Assembly (NCBI GenBank): GCA_044379485.1 | Contig: JBIPOE010000008.1 | Location: 1 to 64,000 of the forward strand | Direction of reading: 5' to 3' | DNA: 64,000 nucleotides | Source: CAMDMI01 sp044379485 | GTDB taxonomy: Bacteria; Bacteroidota; Bacteroidia; Cytophagales; Flexibacteraceae | Position numbers and translations under genes: made by a program | Shown: piece after piece, positions 43,815 through 52,021 of the stretch | Numbering within the stretch: position 1 is the first letter of the stretch | How the letters are laid out: every line of letters begins with the position of its first letter | Notes under the pieces: model-generated | The model's database searches: none | Seen by the model: only the letters and a program-made list of their open reading frames with translations | Told to the model about the DNA's origin: nothing

Positions 43815-46517
43815 ATGAAACAATATTTTCCTCTACTTTTTCTATTTGTTTTTCAATCCGCCATCGCTCAAATTTTTGCGCCAGATCCAAATTTTGGCAT
43901 AAATGGCAGAGTTGAAAATGGCTTTACAAATGGCACTTTGCGATTAAATACCTCAGTAATTTTGCAAAATGGTTCCATTATAAGTGCTGGCAACAATAGC
44001 AATTTCACCACTGATTTTGTGGTAACAAAAAACTTAGCCTCAGGAGTTTTGGATAATAATTTTGGAAACCAGGGTTATGTAAATATTGACTACACACAGG
44101 GTGCTGAAGATTTAAAAAGTATTGCTTTACAGGCAGACGGCAAAATTTTGGTCGGAGGAAGCACAAAGCTAAGTAACAAAACCTCAAGCGCTTTGACACG
44201 ACTACATGAAAATGGAACCATTGATACTTCATTTGGAGAAAATGGTCTTTTAAAATTTCTTGCTACAGGCACTACTTCACTTTCGGTAGTGGAGAAAATT
44301 GTCGTTTTATCGGATGGAAAAATATTGGTTGGCGGGTATTTATACCAGAATAATGTTTACCGGGGCTACCTGCGGAGATATCTTTCAAATGGCACATTGG
44401 ACACTCTTTTTGGAACCTCTGGCCAAAGCACCATCAACTTTGCCGCCACTTCAGCAAGTAGCTACGTGTATGATATAATACCTGAAACAGATGGAAAAAT
44501 CACCGTTTATGGTCAGAATTATGCCACCCGATTTATACTTGGTATTGCCAGGCTTTCCAGCAATGGAGTTTTAGATGCAAGCTTTTCTACAGACGGAGTA
44601 CTCACCCATTCCTTCGCCACCGGTCAAAATTATGCCACCAGAATATTTAAACTTGCAGATGGAAAATATGTAATAGTTGGTTATGCAAACTCCTCTGCTT
44701 CAAATTATAAAGTATTTTCTTCACGGTTCAGTGTTACTGGTGATCCGGACAATGGCTATGGAACTAATGGAACCGGAAATTATAGCGTAAACTCTAGCTA
44801 CACAAGCGGACTTGGGGCTGCAATTTTATCTGATGAATCTTTATTGATTGCTGGAGAGGCCTATTTTACCAATATTTATAATGCACTTGTTTATAAGGTT
44901 TCACCCGGTGGAACATTGGAAACCAGCTTCGCAACCAATGGTTATGCCAGGATAAATTCAGGTTCAAATTCCTCTTATGGAAATTCTGTTTTGGTATCAG
45001 GAAACAACATTTTTTTGACGGGTTCCATTTATTCTTCAAGTGCAAATTCTAACTATGGGCTTGTAGCTGGTTTGCAAAATACGGGGACAGCTTTGGTGGG
45101 TTTTGGAACAAACGGGCAGGCCTCAATAGATAAAACCAATTCAAATACAAGAGCAAAACATCTCGATAAAACCTCTGATGGCCAGTATATTGTCTCAGGT
45201 GATGTGGTTAACTACGACGCCGACCAATTTAAAGCAAAATTTAATGCCAATGGGAGCAAAGACAACAGTTTTGCCAATCAGGGAGTTTCTGTCCAGGATT
45301 TTGGTAGCGTGGAAAACTATGAGGATCGGGTAGATTTAAACAATGGAGAATTTGTTCAACTATCAGCCGTAGGGGATGTAAGTCTCGCTTTTACCGGTCT
45401 GGGCACATTTTCCAGCACTTCGGACTATAGTCTGGTAAGAACTGGTGCTCAGGGAATTCAGGCTGCAACCAACAAAAAATTCAGGTTTTCCAGCACAGAA
45501 TTTACTCAGCCAAAAGTTGTTCGTAAGGACCCTCAAGGAAATATTTACGTGTTAGCAGACCAGGCCCAACCGACCAAAAGTGCTTGCTATATTTCAAAAC
45601 ATCTGGCATCCAATTTAGCTCTGGATAACACTTTTGGCACTTCAGGAAAATATCAGTTGTATGGATTTTCTTTTCCAACAGTGGCCAATTGTTTTGATTT
45701 TCAAATAGATAACAATGGCAATATTTATACTTTAAGATATTCAGGAAATACCCCCGGTACAGCCGGATTCAGGCTTAGGAAATACAATCCTCAAATGGTG
45801 GCAGACCTCAATTTCGCCACATTGTCGGGCGAGCTTGTGGTGGAGCCATTTTCAGCTAAAAGACTTTATATCCATTCCAATGGTTTTATTGTTTCGGGTA
45901 GCAAATCAAACATTGCATCTCTGGCAAGAATTTCATTAACGGGTCAGCTTCTGGGCATTATTTCTATACCTGAATTCAAATCAATTTCCAAAATTGTAAT
46001 AGACACTGATGGATCCTTTTATGTAGCTGGTTTGGGCCAGAATGACAAATTTCGGCTGGTCAAATTTTTGGCCGATGGCTCAGCTGCATCCACCTTTAAT
46101 GGAAGCGGTAGCATTACCGATTCTTATTTTAACAATGCGGTTTCCATTCAGGATTTCGTGTTGGAAACAGGGGGAACTATAACCATCCTGGCCCGCACCC
46201 GTGAAGGATTAGAGGGCGAAAAAGTGGGTTTACTGCGTTTGGTTCAGGTAACGTCTGCCGAGGATAAAATTGAAAATATAAATCAATCCGGCTTCGTTTA
46301 TCCAAATCCAGCATCGGAAAAAATCTATTGGCAACCAACCCAAAATGGAGAACTGCCTATCATTTCAATAATAGACATTTCCGGAAAAAAAATTGGCTCC
46401 AGCCAGGCTACCTCCGGAGAAGCTGGTTTGGATATTCAACATTTACCAAAAGGGAAATATTGGCTATCCATTCAAGGTTCAAAGGAAAGGAATCTGCTTC
46501 CATTTTTAAAGAATTAG
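43815..46517 (+). CDS. Secreted delta-60 repeat protein with T9SS sorting domain
   Basis: A 900-residue protein with a signal peptide ending AIAQ. It has at least eight delta-60 type repeats (TIGR02608) of the form (L/V)..DGKILV.G......R....G.LD.SFG.(N/S)G, for example LQADGKILVGG and GTIDTSFGENG. These build beta-propeller-like surface domains. The last ~80 residues (INQSGFVYPNPASEKIYW to KERNLLPFLKN) are a T9SS type A sorting domain. It is flanked on both sides by similar REP hairpins. Its binding role is unknown. Confidence 0.9.
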   Translation: MKQYFPLLFLFVFQSAIAQIFAPDPNFGINGRVENGFTNGTLRLNTSVILQNGSIISAGNNSNFTTDFVVTKNLASGVLDNNFGNQGYVNIDYTQGAEDLKSIALQADGKILVGGSTKLSNKTSSALTRLHENGTIDTSFGENGLLKFLATGTTSLSVVEKIVVLSDGKILVGGYLYQNNVYRGYLRRYLSNGTLDTLFGTSGQSTINFAATSASSYVYDIIPETDGKITVYGQNYATRFILGIARLSSNGVLDASFSTDGVLTHSFATGQNYATRIFKLADGKYVIVGYANSSASNYKVFSSRFSVTGDPDNGYGTNGTGNYSVNSSYTSGLGAAILSDESLLIAGEAYFTNIYNALVYKVSPGGTLETSFATNGYARINSGSNSSYGNSVLVSGNNIFLTGSIYSSSANSNYGLVAGLQNTGTALVGFGTNGQASIDKTNSNTRAKHLDKTSDGQYIVSGDVVNYDADQFKAKFNANGSKDNSFANQGVSVQDFGSVENYEDRVDLNNGEFVQLSAVGDVSLAFTGLGTFSSTSDYSLVRTGAQGIQAATNKKFRFSSTEFTQPKVVRKDPQGNIYVLADQAQPTKSACYISKHLASNLALDNTFGTSGKYQLYGFSFPTVANCFDFQIDNNGNIYTLRYSGNTPGTAGFRLRKYNPQMVADLNFATLSGELVVEPFSAKRLYIHSNGFIVSGSKSNIASLARISLTGQLLGIISIPEFKSISKIVIDTDGSFYVAGLGQNDKFRLVKFLADGSAASTFNGSGSITDSYFNNAVSIQDFVLETGGTITILARTREGLEGEKVGLLRLVQVTSAEDKIENINQSGFVYPNPASEKIYWQPTQNGELPIISIIDISGKKIGSSQATSGEAGLDIQHLPKGKYWLSIQGSKERNLLPFLKN

Positions 46518-46641
46518 CGAAAGGAAAGTATGTTAAAGATTGCTTTTTTGTGAAAGAAAGCTCACTTTAAAAGCCTCAAGATATAGCCTATTTATAATTG
46601 GCATAGTTTTAATCACTGTTTCACCCAAAATAAGCTTTGCC

Positions 46642-46723
46642 TCGGTTGGTGTTTTCACCAACCGAAATGGCGAGCTGCCTATCCTCCAAACGTCGACGAT
46701 GGTTGTAAACCTCGTCGATCGTT
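46642..46723 (+). repeat. REP-like hairpin pair, copy B
   Basis: TCGGTTGGTG-TTTT-CACCAACCGA (46642-46665) is a perfect 10-bp stem. CGACGATGGTTGTAAACC-TCGTCG (46694-46717) matches copy A at 43535-43558 in the same orientation. Copies A and B bracket the delta-60 gene. Confidence 0.7.
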
Positions 46724-46792
46724 AACATTGAGGAAAAACCAAAAAATAAATTACCAGGAATTTCAGACCTTTGGACCTCCAAAAATAAAACA

Positions 46793-47206
46793 ATGGGACA
46801 CGTATTTGCTGATATTGAAATTGTAAACAGTGTAGATCTGGCCCTATCCAAATCTGGGAAGATTGGTAAGGAAGAAGTAAGGGCCTACCGATTAAATATT
46901 TTAGTTGACACGGGTGCCTTAATGCTCACCATCAACGAAACCATTCAGGAAGTGCTTGGTTTGTCAGTCATAGACCACCGCATGGCGCAAATGGCTGATG
47001 GATCAAGGATTAAACTACCGGTTGTAGGTCCCATAGAAGTTCGGTTTGAAGATCGCTTCAGTACCGGCAATGCCTACGTTTTGCCAGGGGATTCCGAACC
47101 GCTACTTGGTGTTATTCCCTTGGAAGAAATGGATGTCTGGATCAATCCAACCCGAAATTTACTAACACCCGTGCATCCAGAAGGCTGGGTGCTTCGGTTG
47201 AAATAG
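46793..47206 (+). CDS. Retropepsin-like aspartic protease domain protein (clan AA)
   Basis: A 137-residue protein with the single-domain retropepsin core: the catalytic NILVDTGALMLTI (D-T-G), the flap region MADGSRIKLPVVGPIEV and the closing PLLGVIPLEEMDVWINP with G-x-I/L. It would work as a homodimer. Such small clan AA proteins are common in Bacteroidota and other bacteria; substrates are unknown. A second, distant member lies at 58543. Confidence 0.85.
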   Translation: MGHVFADIEIVNSVDLALSKSGKIGKEEVRAYRLNILVDTGALMLTINETIQEVLGLSVIDHRMAQMADGSRIKLPVVGPIEVRFEDRFSTGNAYVLPGDSEPLLGVIPLEEMDVWINPTRNLLTPVHPEGWVLRLK

Positions 47207-47393
47207 CTTTTGTCCCAATAAAACAAATTAAAATCTAAACACATTAGGCATTCGCACAATTGGAATGTTTTTTAATTGTCGAATGAAAATCCAATTTATC
47301 CATCGTCAGAAATGGGCTAGACTAACTTTTCCGCCAGTAATACTTCTCTTCGATTTGTCTTCCAGATCCTTTCATATATCATAGCTTCTCACT
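47207..47393. other. Start of the accessory intergenic region
   Basis: AT-rich sequence after the retropepsin-like gene. Nothing recognisable was seen; it leads into the GC-rich hairpin at 47394 and the first 132-bp element at 47475. Confidence 0.4.
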
Positions 47394-47461
47394 GCCTGAC
47401 CTTGCCTTTGTGCCTTGCTTGCTCCGCCGCAGGACCGGCACAAAGGCTGGACAGGGCAGGC
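47394..47461 (+). repeat. Large GC-rich hairpin
   Basis: An 11-bp perfect core stem, GCCTTTGTGCC (47404-47414) / GGCACAAAGGC (47437-47447), is extended by imperfect CCTGACCTT / CTGGACAGGGCAGG arms, with a loop of about 20 bases rich in CCGCCG. Its G+C is far above that of the surroundings, which suggests an imported or dispersed repeat. Confidence 0.6.
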
Positions 47462-47474
47462 TGGCTTAAGCTCT

Positions 47475-47606
47475 GCATGGGTTCGAGTCTCTCGTATCAA
47501 TACAATAGTTGCAGAAATAGTTGCTTTGGCCCTTTTTATGATCTATGCCTGGATTCGGTAATATAAATCAAAAGTAGGATTGGTTCGTGAAGACATGAAC
47601 CTATGC
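47475..47606 (+). mobile_element. 132-bp MITE-like element, copy 1
   Basis: Begins GCATGGGTTCGAGTCT and ends with a decayed inverted copy (ATGAACCTATGC). It is about 93 percent identical to 49179-49310 by hand alignment, same length and same direction. No transposase is inside. A short open frame (INTIVAEIVALALFM) crosses both copies. Confidence 0.75.
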
Positions 47607-47965
47607 GGGGGATTTGTGTCGCAGGAATCAATACAATGGCCTCTGGCCAATTCAAACTTCTTTCCACTCACCCAGGCGCAGTATCAATAGAAACGCAAAA
47701 ACGGAATTGGGTAAGCCAGTTCAATTTTTATGGTTTAAGTGGGCAAGAGATTATTATATTTCAAAAATATGTCAGTCAAAAGTTGGGGTTTTTCAATGAT
47801 TCTTAGAATTTCTGATTCCCTTTTCCAAAAAGTAATTTTAACCTTTAGGTTTGTGAACCGAATACAAGTCCAAAAGGTAAAGCCATATGTCTGCCGGTTT
47901 TTGAATCAACCGGGTAAGAAACCAATTTAAAAGTTTTATAGCGAATAGAAATAGCGAATTTTACC
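47607..47965. other. Region between element copy 1 and the DUF1016 gene
   Basis: A 67-codon frame (47603-47806) is open but has no recognisable family and no conserved look. The DUF1016 promoter presumably lies here. Nothing else is clear. Confidence 0.35.
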
Positions 47966-49000
47966 ATGAAAGAAGTTGTTATCACACCAGTAGCTAATGA
48001 TGTAAAAAGCCTGATCGAGCAAAGCCGGCAAGATGTGGCGTTGGCTATAAATGCAGAGATTACCTGGCTATACTGGCAAGTGGGCAAGCGAATAAATGAT
48101 GAAGTATTGGGAAATGAAAGAGCCGAATACGGCAAGCAGATTGTGCAATCTCTTTCTATACAATTGATAGCAGAATTTGGAAAAGGCTGGGGTGAAAAGC
48201 AACTGAGGCAATGCATGCAATTTGCTTCTGCTTTTGCCGATGAGAAAATTGTATACGCACTGCGTAGACAATTGAGTTGGACACATATCAGAATGCTCAT
48301 TTATATGGACAACCAAATAAAAAGGGAGTTTTATATAGAGCTTTGTAAACTAGAAAAATGGTCTTCCAGGCAATTAAAAGAGCGCATCCAGTCAATGCTT
48401 TATGAGCGAACTGCCATCAGCAAAAAACCCGAACGCACCATTCAGCAGGATTTAGAAATCCTAAAAAACGAACAAAAACTGAATCCGGATCTGGTTTTTA
48501 GAGACCCCTATTTTTTAGATTTTCTGGGTCTGAGCGACCAATATTCTGAAAAAGATCTTGAATCCAGCATCATTGCCGAATTGCAACGATTTATTACGGA
48601 ACTGGGTACCGACTTTGCATTTCTGGCAAGGCAAAAACGAATTACAATCGACGACCGGGACTATTACATTGACCTGCTCTTTTACCACAGAAGACTAAAA
48701 TGTCTGGTCGCCATCGATTTGAAAATTGGAGAATTTGAGGCGAGCTATAAAGGCCAAATGGAATTGTATTTACGCTATCTGGAAAAGTATGAACAGGTAG
48801 AAGGTGAAAATACCCCGATTGGTTTGATACTTTGTACAGGCAAGAACGAGGAGCACGTAGAATTGATGCAACTGGATAAAAGTAATATCCGGGTTGCTGA
48901 TTATTTGACGGCACTGCCGCCGCAAAAAGTACTTCAGGAAAAGCTACACCGAGCCGTAGAAATAGCCCGAAACAGAATGAGCATGATTGGTGATCAATAA
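47966..49000 (+). CDS. DUF1016 (YhcG-type) PDDEXK nuclease domain protein
   Basis: A 344-residue protein. The N-terminal DUF1016_N region (about 10-150) has WLYWQVGKRINDE and GWGEKQLRQCMQFA, with RRQLSWTHIRMLI. The C-terminal nuclease domain (about 180-330) shows FITELGTDFAFLARQKRI, DYYIDLLFYHRRLKCLVAIDLKIGEF with the D...DxK core of PDDEXK enzymes, and GLILCTGKN. Members are often found in mobile or defence loci and as orphan companions of restriction systems. Here no restriction-modification gene is adjacent; instead two copies of a MITE-like element flank it. Confidence 0.92.
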   Translation: MKEVVITPVANDVKSLIEQSRQDVALAINAEITWLYWQVGKRINDEVLGNERAEYGKQIVQSLSIQLIAEFGKGWGEKQLRQCMQFASAFADEKIVYALRRQLSWTHIRMLIYMDNQIKREFYIELCKLEKWSSRQLKERIQSMLYERTAISKKPERTIQQDLEILKNEQKLNPDLVFRDPYFLDFLGLSDQYSEKDLESSIIAELQRFITELGTDFAFLARQKRITIDDRDYYIDLLFYHRRLKCLVAIDLKIGEFEASYKGQMELYLRYLEKYEQVEGENTPIGLILCTGKNEEHVELMQLDKSNIRVADYLTALPPQKVLQEKLHRAVEIARNRMSMIGDQ

Positions 49001-49020
49001 TGTTCTTGTTTTAGTCCGGT

Positions 49021-49053
49021 TTCCCGACAAAATGTGGAAGAATCTGTCGGGAA
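49021..49053 (+). repeat. TTCCCGACA/TGTCGGGAA inverted repeat
   Basis: A perfect 9-bp inverted repeat with a 15-base loop just after the DUF1016 stop. It could act as a weak terminator but has no T-run. It resembles the CCCGAT palindrome inserted in the RAYT remnant at 18211. Confidence 0.55.
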
Positions 49054-49082
49054 TGACTTATTTAGCGGCAATTGTAAACAAC

Positions 49083-49178
49083 ATGATAATGACATTAAAA
49101 GAGTTTATAAAACAGTTTGATAAACCCAATTCTATTGTTCTTCTCGAAGGCAAAAGAAATGTTTTAGAGGTAGACTCT
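49083..49178 (+). pseudogene. Truncated 5' gene fragment abutting the MITE-like element
   Basis: The frame opens MTLKEFIKQFDKPNSIVLL and continues EGKRNVLEVD. It then runs into the 132-bp element at 49179. The N-terminal pattern IVLLEGKRNVLE resembles the start of a conserved Bacteroidota protein that continues much further; here the rest is missing on the other side of the element. I take it as a gene cut by the element or by a deletion at it. The family name is uncertain. Confidence 0.5.
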
Positions 49179-49310
49179 GCATGGGTTCGAGTCTCTCGAA
49201 TCAATACAATAGTTGCAGAAATAGTTGCTTTGGCCCTTTTTATGTTCTATGCCTGGATTCGGTTATATAAATCAAAAGTAGGATTGATTCGCTAAGACTC
49301 GAACCCATGC
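49179..49310 (+). mobile_element. 132-bp MITE-like element, copy 2
   Basis: Ends are GCATGGGTTCGAGTCT and AGACTCGAACCCATGC, a 16-bp perfect terminal inverted repeat, followed inward by a further CGAATCAAT/ATTGATTCG pairing. It is the better-preserved copy. The terminal GGTTCGAGTC looks like a tRNA T-arm. No target-site duplication is obvious. Confidence 0.8.
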
Positions 49311-49333
49311 GGTGAAAATTCAGAAAAATTTTT

Positions 49334-49381
49334 GTAAAAAACTAGAAGGAGATATTTAAAAATTTTCTCCTTCCAGTTTTT
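49334..49381 (-). terminator. Terminator of valS
   Basis: AACTAGAAGGAGA / TCTCCTTCCAGTT, a 13-position stem with one mismatch and an AT-rich loop, is followed on the minus strand by a T-rich run. It starts 9 bases after the valS stop. T-runs also occur on the plus strand. Confidence 0.8.
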
Positions 49382-49389
49382 CAATAACA

Positions 49390-52011
49390 TTAGGCCAAAA
49401 CCTTTTCCAAAGCAGCAATTTTAGCTTCTGCATCTGCCTTTTTCTGCCGCTCTTTCTCTACCAAATCTGGTTTGGCGTTGGCAACAAATCGCTCATTGCC
49501 AAGTTTTTGATCCACCTGAAGCAAAAAGCCCTTTATGTAGGCCAATTCTTCTACCAGCTTTTGCTTTTCTTCAGCAGAAAGTTCCTTTTCTTCCTTTGGC
49601 AAGGCCCATTCCAATCGTTTTCCAGCAAAAATTTGTCCGCTAAGCGTTTCCGAAAACTGATAATCTGCCACATTTCCAAGCTTTTGCACCATTGGGAAAT
49701 AGGCTTTTGCCCATTCATATTTGCTTGAAATCATTAATCCAACCAAAGCAGTTTTTGGAGAAATCTGGTTGCTGTTTCTGTAGTTTCTGATTGGGATCAA
49801 CATTTCATCCACCAATACCTGAATCTGATCCAAAAGCGTATTATCTACTTGTAAATCTGTTGGATATGCGGAAATGCAAATTGATTCTCCTGCCTTCCTT
49901 TCTTTCAATTGCTGCCAGATTTCTTCTGAAATAAATGGCATAAAAGGATGCGTAAACCGGAGCAATTCATCAAACAATTCAATAGTTGCCTCAAGCACTT
50001 TGGCAGAAATAGGCTGGCCAAAACCTGGTTTAATCATCTCCAGAAAGAAAGAACAGAAATCATCCCAAACCAATTTATACATCAAATGCAATGCTTCAGA
50101 AATTCTGAATTTGGCAAAAAGATCATTGCTCTCTGCCAAAGTCTGGTTCATTTTTGAACGAAGCCAACTAAGGGCAAGCTTATCCAAATCGCTCATTTCC
50201 AGGCTTGGATCCGATTCCCAACCTTTCACCAGGCGGAAAGCATTCCAAAGTTTGTTCGTAAAATTTCGGCCCTGCTCAACTAGTTTTTCATCAAACAGCA
50301 AATCGTTGCCCGCCGGTGAACTCAATAGCATTCCAATCCGAACTCCATCAGCTGAATATTTAGCAATAAGATCCAGCGGATCAGGGCTATTGCCAAGTGA
50401 TTTACTCATTTTCCTGCCTTGCTTATCCCTTACAATTCCAGTGAGATATACATTTTTGAAAGGCACTTCTTTGCGATATTCCAATCCAGCCATAATCATC
50501 CTGGCCACCCAAAAGAATAGAATCTCAGGAGCCGTAATCAGGTCATTGGTTGGATAATAATACTTAATATCCTCATTTTCAGGATTTTTAAATCCATCAA
50601 ATACCGAAATGGGCCAAAGCCAACTGGAAAACCAGGTATCCAAAACATCCGGATCCTGTTCCAAATCCGCTTCAGTTAGCGTTAAATTATGTTTTTCTTT
50701 GGCAACTTTTACAGCTTCTGTTTTTGTGGAAGCCACAATAATGGTTCCATCAGCCGTATAAAAAGCCGGAATCTGCTGGCCCCACCAAAGTTGCCGGCTG
50801 ATGCACCAATCCCGAACGTTTTCCATCCAGGACCTATACATGCCTTTGAATTTGGCAGGATGCAATTTAACCGTATCGTTTTCAACAACTTCCAAAGCAG
50901 GTTTTGCCAGTTCTTCCATTTTCAAAAACCACTGCATGGAAATTCTCGGTTCAATCACCGCCCCGGTTCTTTCAGATGTACCAACGCTATTGGTAATCTC
51001 CTCTTCCTTTTCCAGAAGTCCTTGTTCAGCAAGCATTTTGGCCGATTTTTTTCTGGCAATGAACCGATCTTCACCTACCATAATCTCAGCAGCTGCACTC
51101 AAAGTTCCATCTGGATTAAGTACATCGATAACCTGAAGTTTGTGCTTTAGGCCAAGATTGTAGTCGTTGATATCATGCGCAGGCGTCACTTTCAAAACCC
51201 CGGTTCCAAACTCAATATCGATATAATCATCAGCAATAATTTTAACCCAACGATTCACCAAAGGAACTTTCGCTGTTTGGCCAATTAAATGCTTATATCG
51301 CTCATCTTCAGGATGTACGCAAAGAGCAGTATCACCCATTATCGTCTCTGGACGGGTGGTGGCAACGGTCAAAAATCCCTGATTTTTCTCCAATTCATAT
51401 TTTACATAATACAATTTGGAGCGAACTTCTTTGTGAATAACCTCCTCATCCGAAAGTGCAGTCTGGCCCTGTGGATCCCAGTTCACCATTCTGATTCCTT
51501 TGTAAATCAGGCCTTTGTTGTACAAATCAACAAACACATCGATAACGGCTTTGGAAAGCTCAGGCTCCATGGTAAAACGGGTCCGGCTCCAGTCACAGGA
51601 AGCGCCCAGTTTTTTTAACTGTTCAAGGATAATTCCACCATATTTTTCCTTCCACTCAAAGGCATGCTCCAGAAATTTCTCTCTTCCAATTTCTGATTTG
51701 TTGATGCCTTTCTCTTTCAAAAGGGCCACAACTTTAGCCTCTGTAGCAATACTGGCATGGTCAGTTCCCGGAACCCAAAGTGCTTCCTTGCCTTCCATTC
51801 GGGCTTTTCGCACCAAAATATCCTGAACCGTATTGTTCAACATGTGGCCCATGTGCAACACTCCAGTCACATTTGGCGGAGGGATTACAATCGTAAATGC
51901 CTCCTTTTTGGGATTCGGTTTAGATTCGAAGTATTTGTTATCCAGCCAATATTGATACCATTTGTTTTCTATTTCGGCTGGGTTGTAGTTTTTGGAAATT
52001 TCCTTTGACAT
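49390..52011 (-). CDS. valS: Valyl-tRNA synthetase
   Basis: Class Ia synthetase with editing. HMGH (residues 53-56 in PPPNVTGVLHMGHM) and GRKMSKSLGNSPDP (about 534) are the ATP motifs. The CP1 editing domain lies between (VATTRPETIMGDTALCVHP and the GTGVLKVTPAHD block). The anticodon-binding domain follows, and the last ~70 residues are the coiled-coil tRNA-binding arm (LAYIKGFLLQVDQKLGNERFV). At 873 residues it is normal. The gene for an AAA ATPase ends 11 bases upstream, so the two may be cotranscribed. Confidence 0.98.
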   Translation of the reverse strand: MSKEISKNYNPAEIENKWYQYWLDNKYFESKPNPKKEAFTIVIPPPNVTGVLHMGHMLNNTVQDILVRKARMEGKEALWVPGTDHASIATEAKVVALLKEKGINKSEIGREKFLEHAFEWKEKYGGIILEQLKKLGASCDWSRTRFTMEPELSKAVIDVFVDLYNKGLIYKGIRMVNWDPQGQTALSDEEVIHKEVRSKLYYVKYELEKNQGFLTVATTRPETIMGDTALCVHPEDERYKHLIGQTAKVPLVNRWVKIIADDYIDIEFGTGVLKVTPAHDINDYNLGLKHKLQVIDVLNPDGTLSAAAEIMVGEDRFIARKKSAKMLAEQGLLEKEEEITNSVGTSERTGAVIEPRISMQWFLKMEELAKPALEVVENDTVKLHPAKFKGMYRSWMENVRDWCISRQLWWGQQIPAFYTADGTIIVASTKTEAVKVAKEKHNLTLTEADLEQDPDVLDTWFSSWLWPISVFDGFKNPENEDIKYYYPTNDLITAPEILFFWVARMIMAGLEYRKEVPFKNVYLTGIVRDKQGRKMSKSLGNSPDPLDLIAKYSADGVRIGMLLSSPAGNDLLFDEKLVEQGRNFTNKLWNAFRLVKGWESDPSLEMSDLDKLALSWLRSKMNQTLAESNDLFAKFRISEALHLMYKLVWDDFCSFFLEMIKPGFGQPISAKVLEATIELFDELLRFTHPFMPFISEEIWQQLKERKAGESICISAYPTDLQVDNTLLDQIQVLVDEMLIPIRNYRNSNQISPKTALVGLMISSKYEWAKAYFPMVQKLGNVADYQFSETLSGQIFAGKRLEWALPKEEKELSAEEKQKLVEELAYIKGFLLQVDQKLGNERFVANAKPDLVEKERQKKADAEAKIAALEKVLA

Positions 52012-52021
52012 AACTGAAAAT

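Noticed and set aside
46540..46725. 61-codon frame after the delta-60 gene
   Set aside because: It reads through the REP hairpins and has no conserved look.
47603..47806. 67-codon frame beginning at the end of element copy 1
   Set aside because: No family resemblance, starts inside the element end, and another frame is open in parallel.
49297..49310. tRNA gene ending in GACTCGAACCCATGC
   Set aside because: Only a T-arm-like sequence is present; it is the terminal repeat of the 132-bp element and no cloverleaf can be built.
49874..51150. Plus-strand frames of 150-230 codons opposite valS
   Set aside because: Antisense shadows of a long conserved gene with no protein-like motifs of their own.
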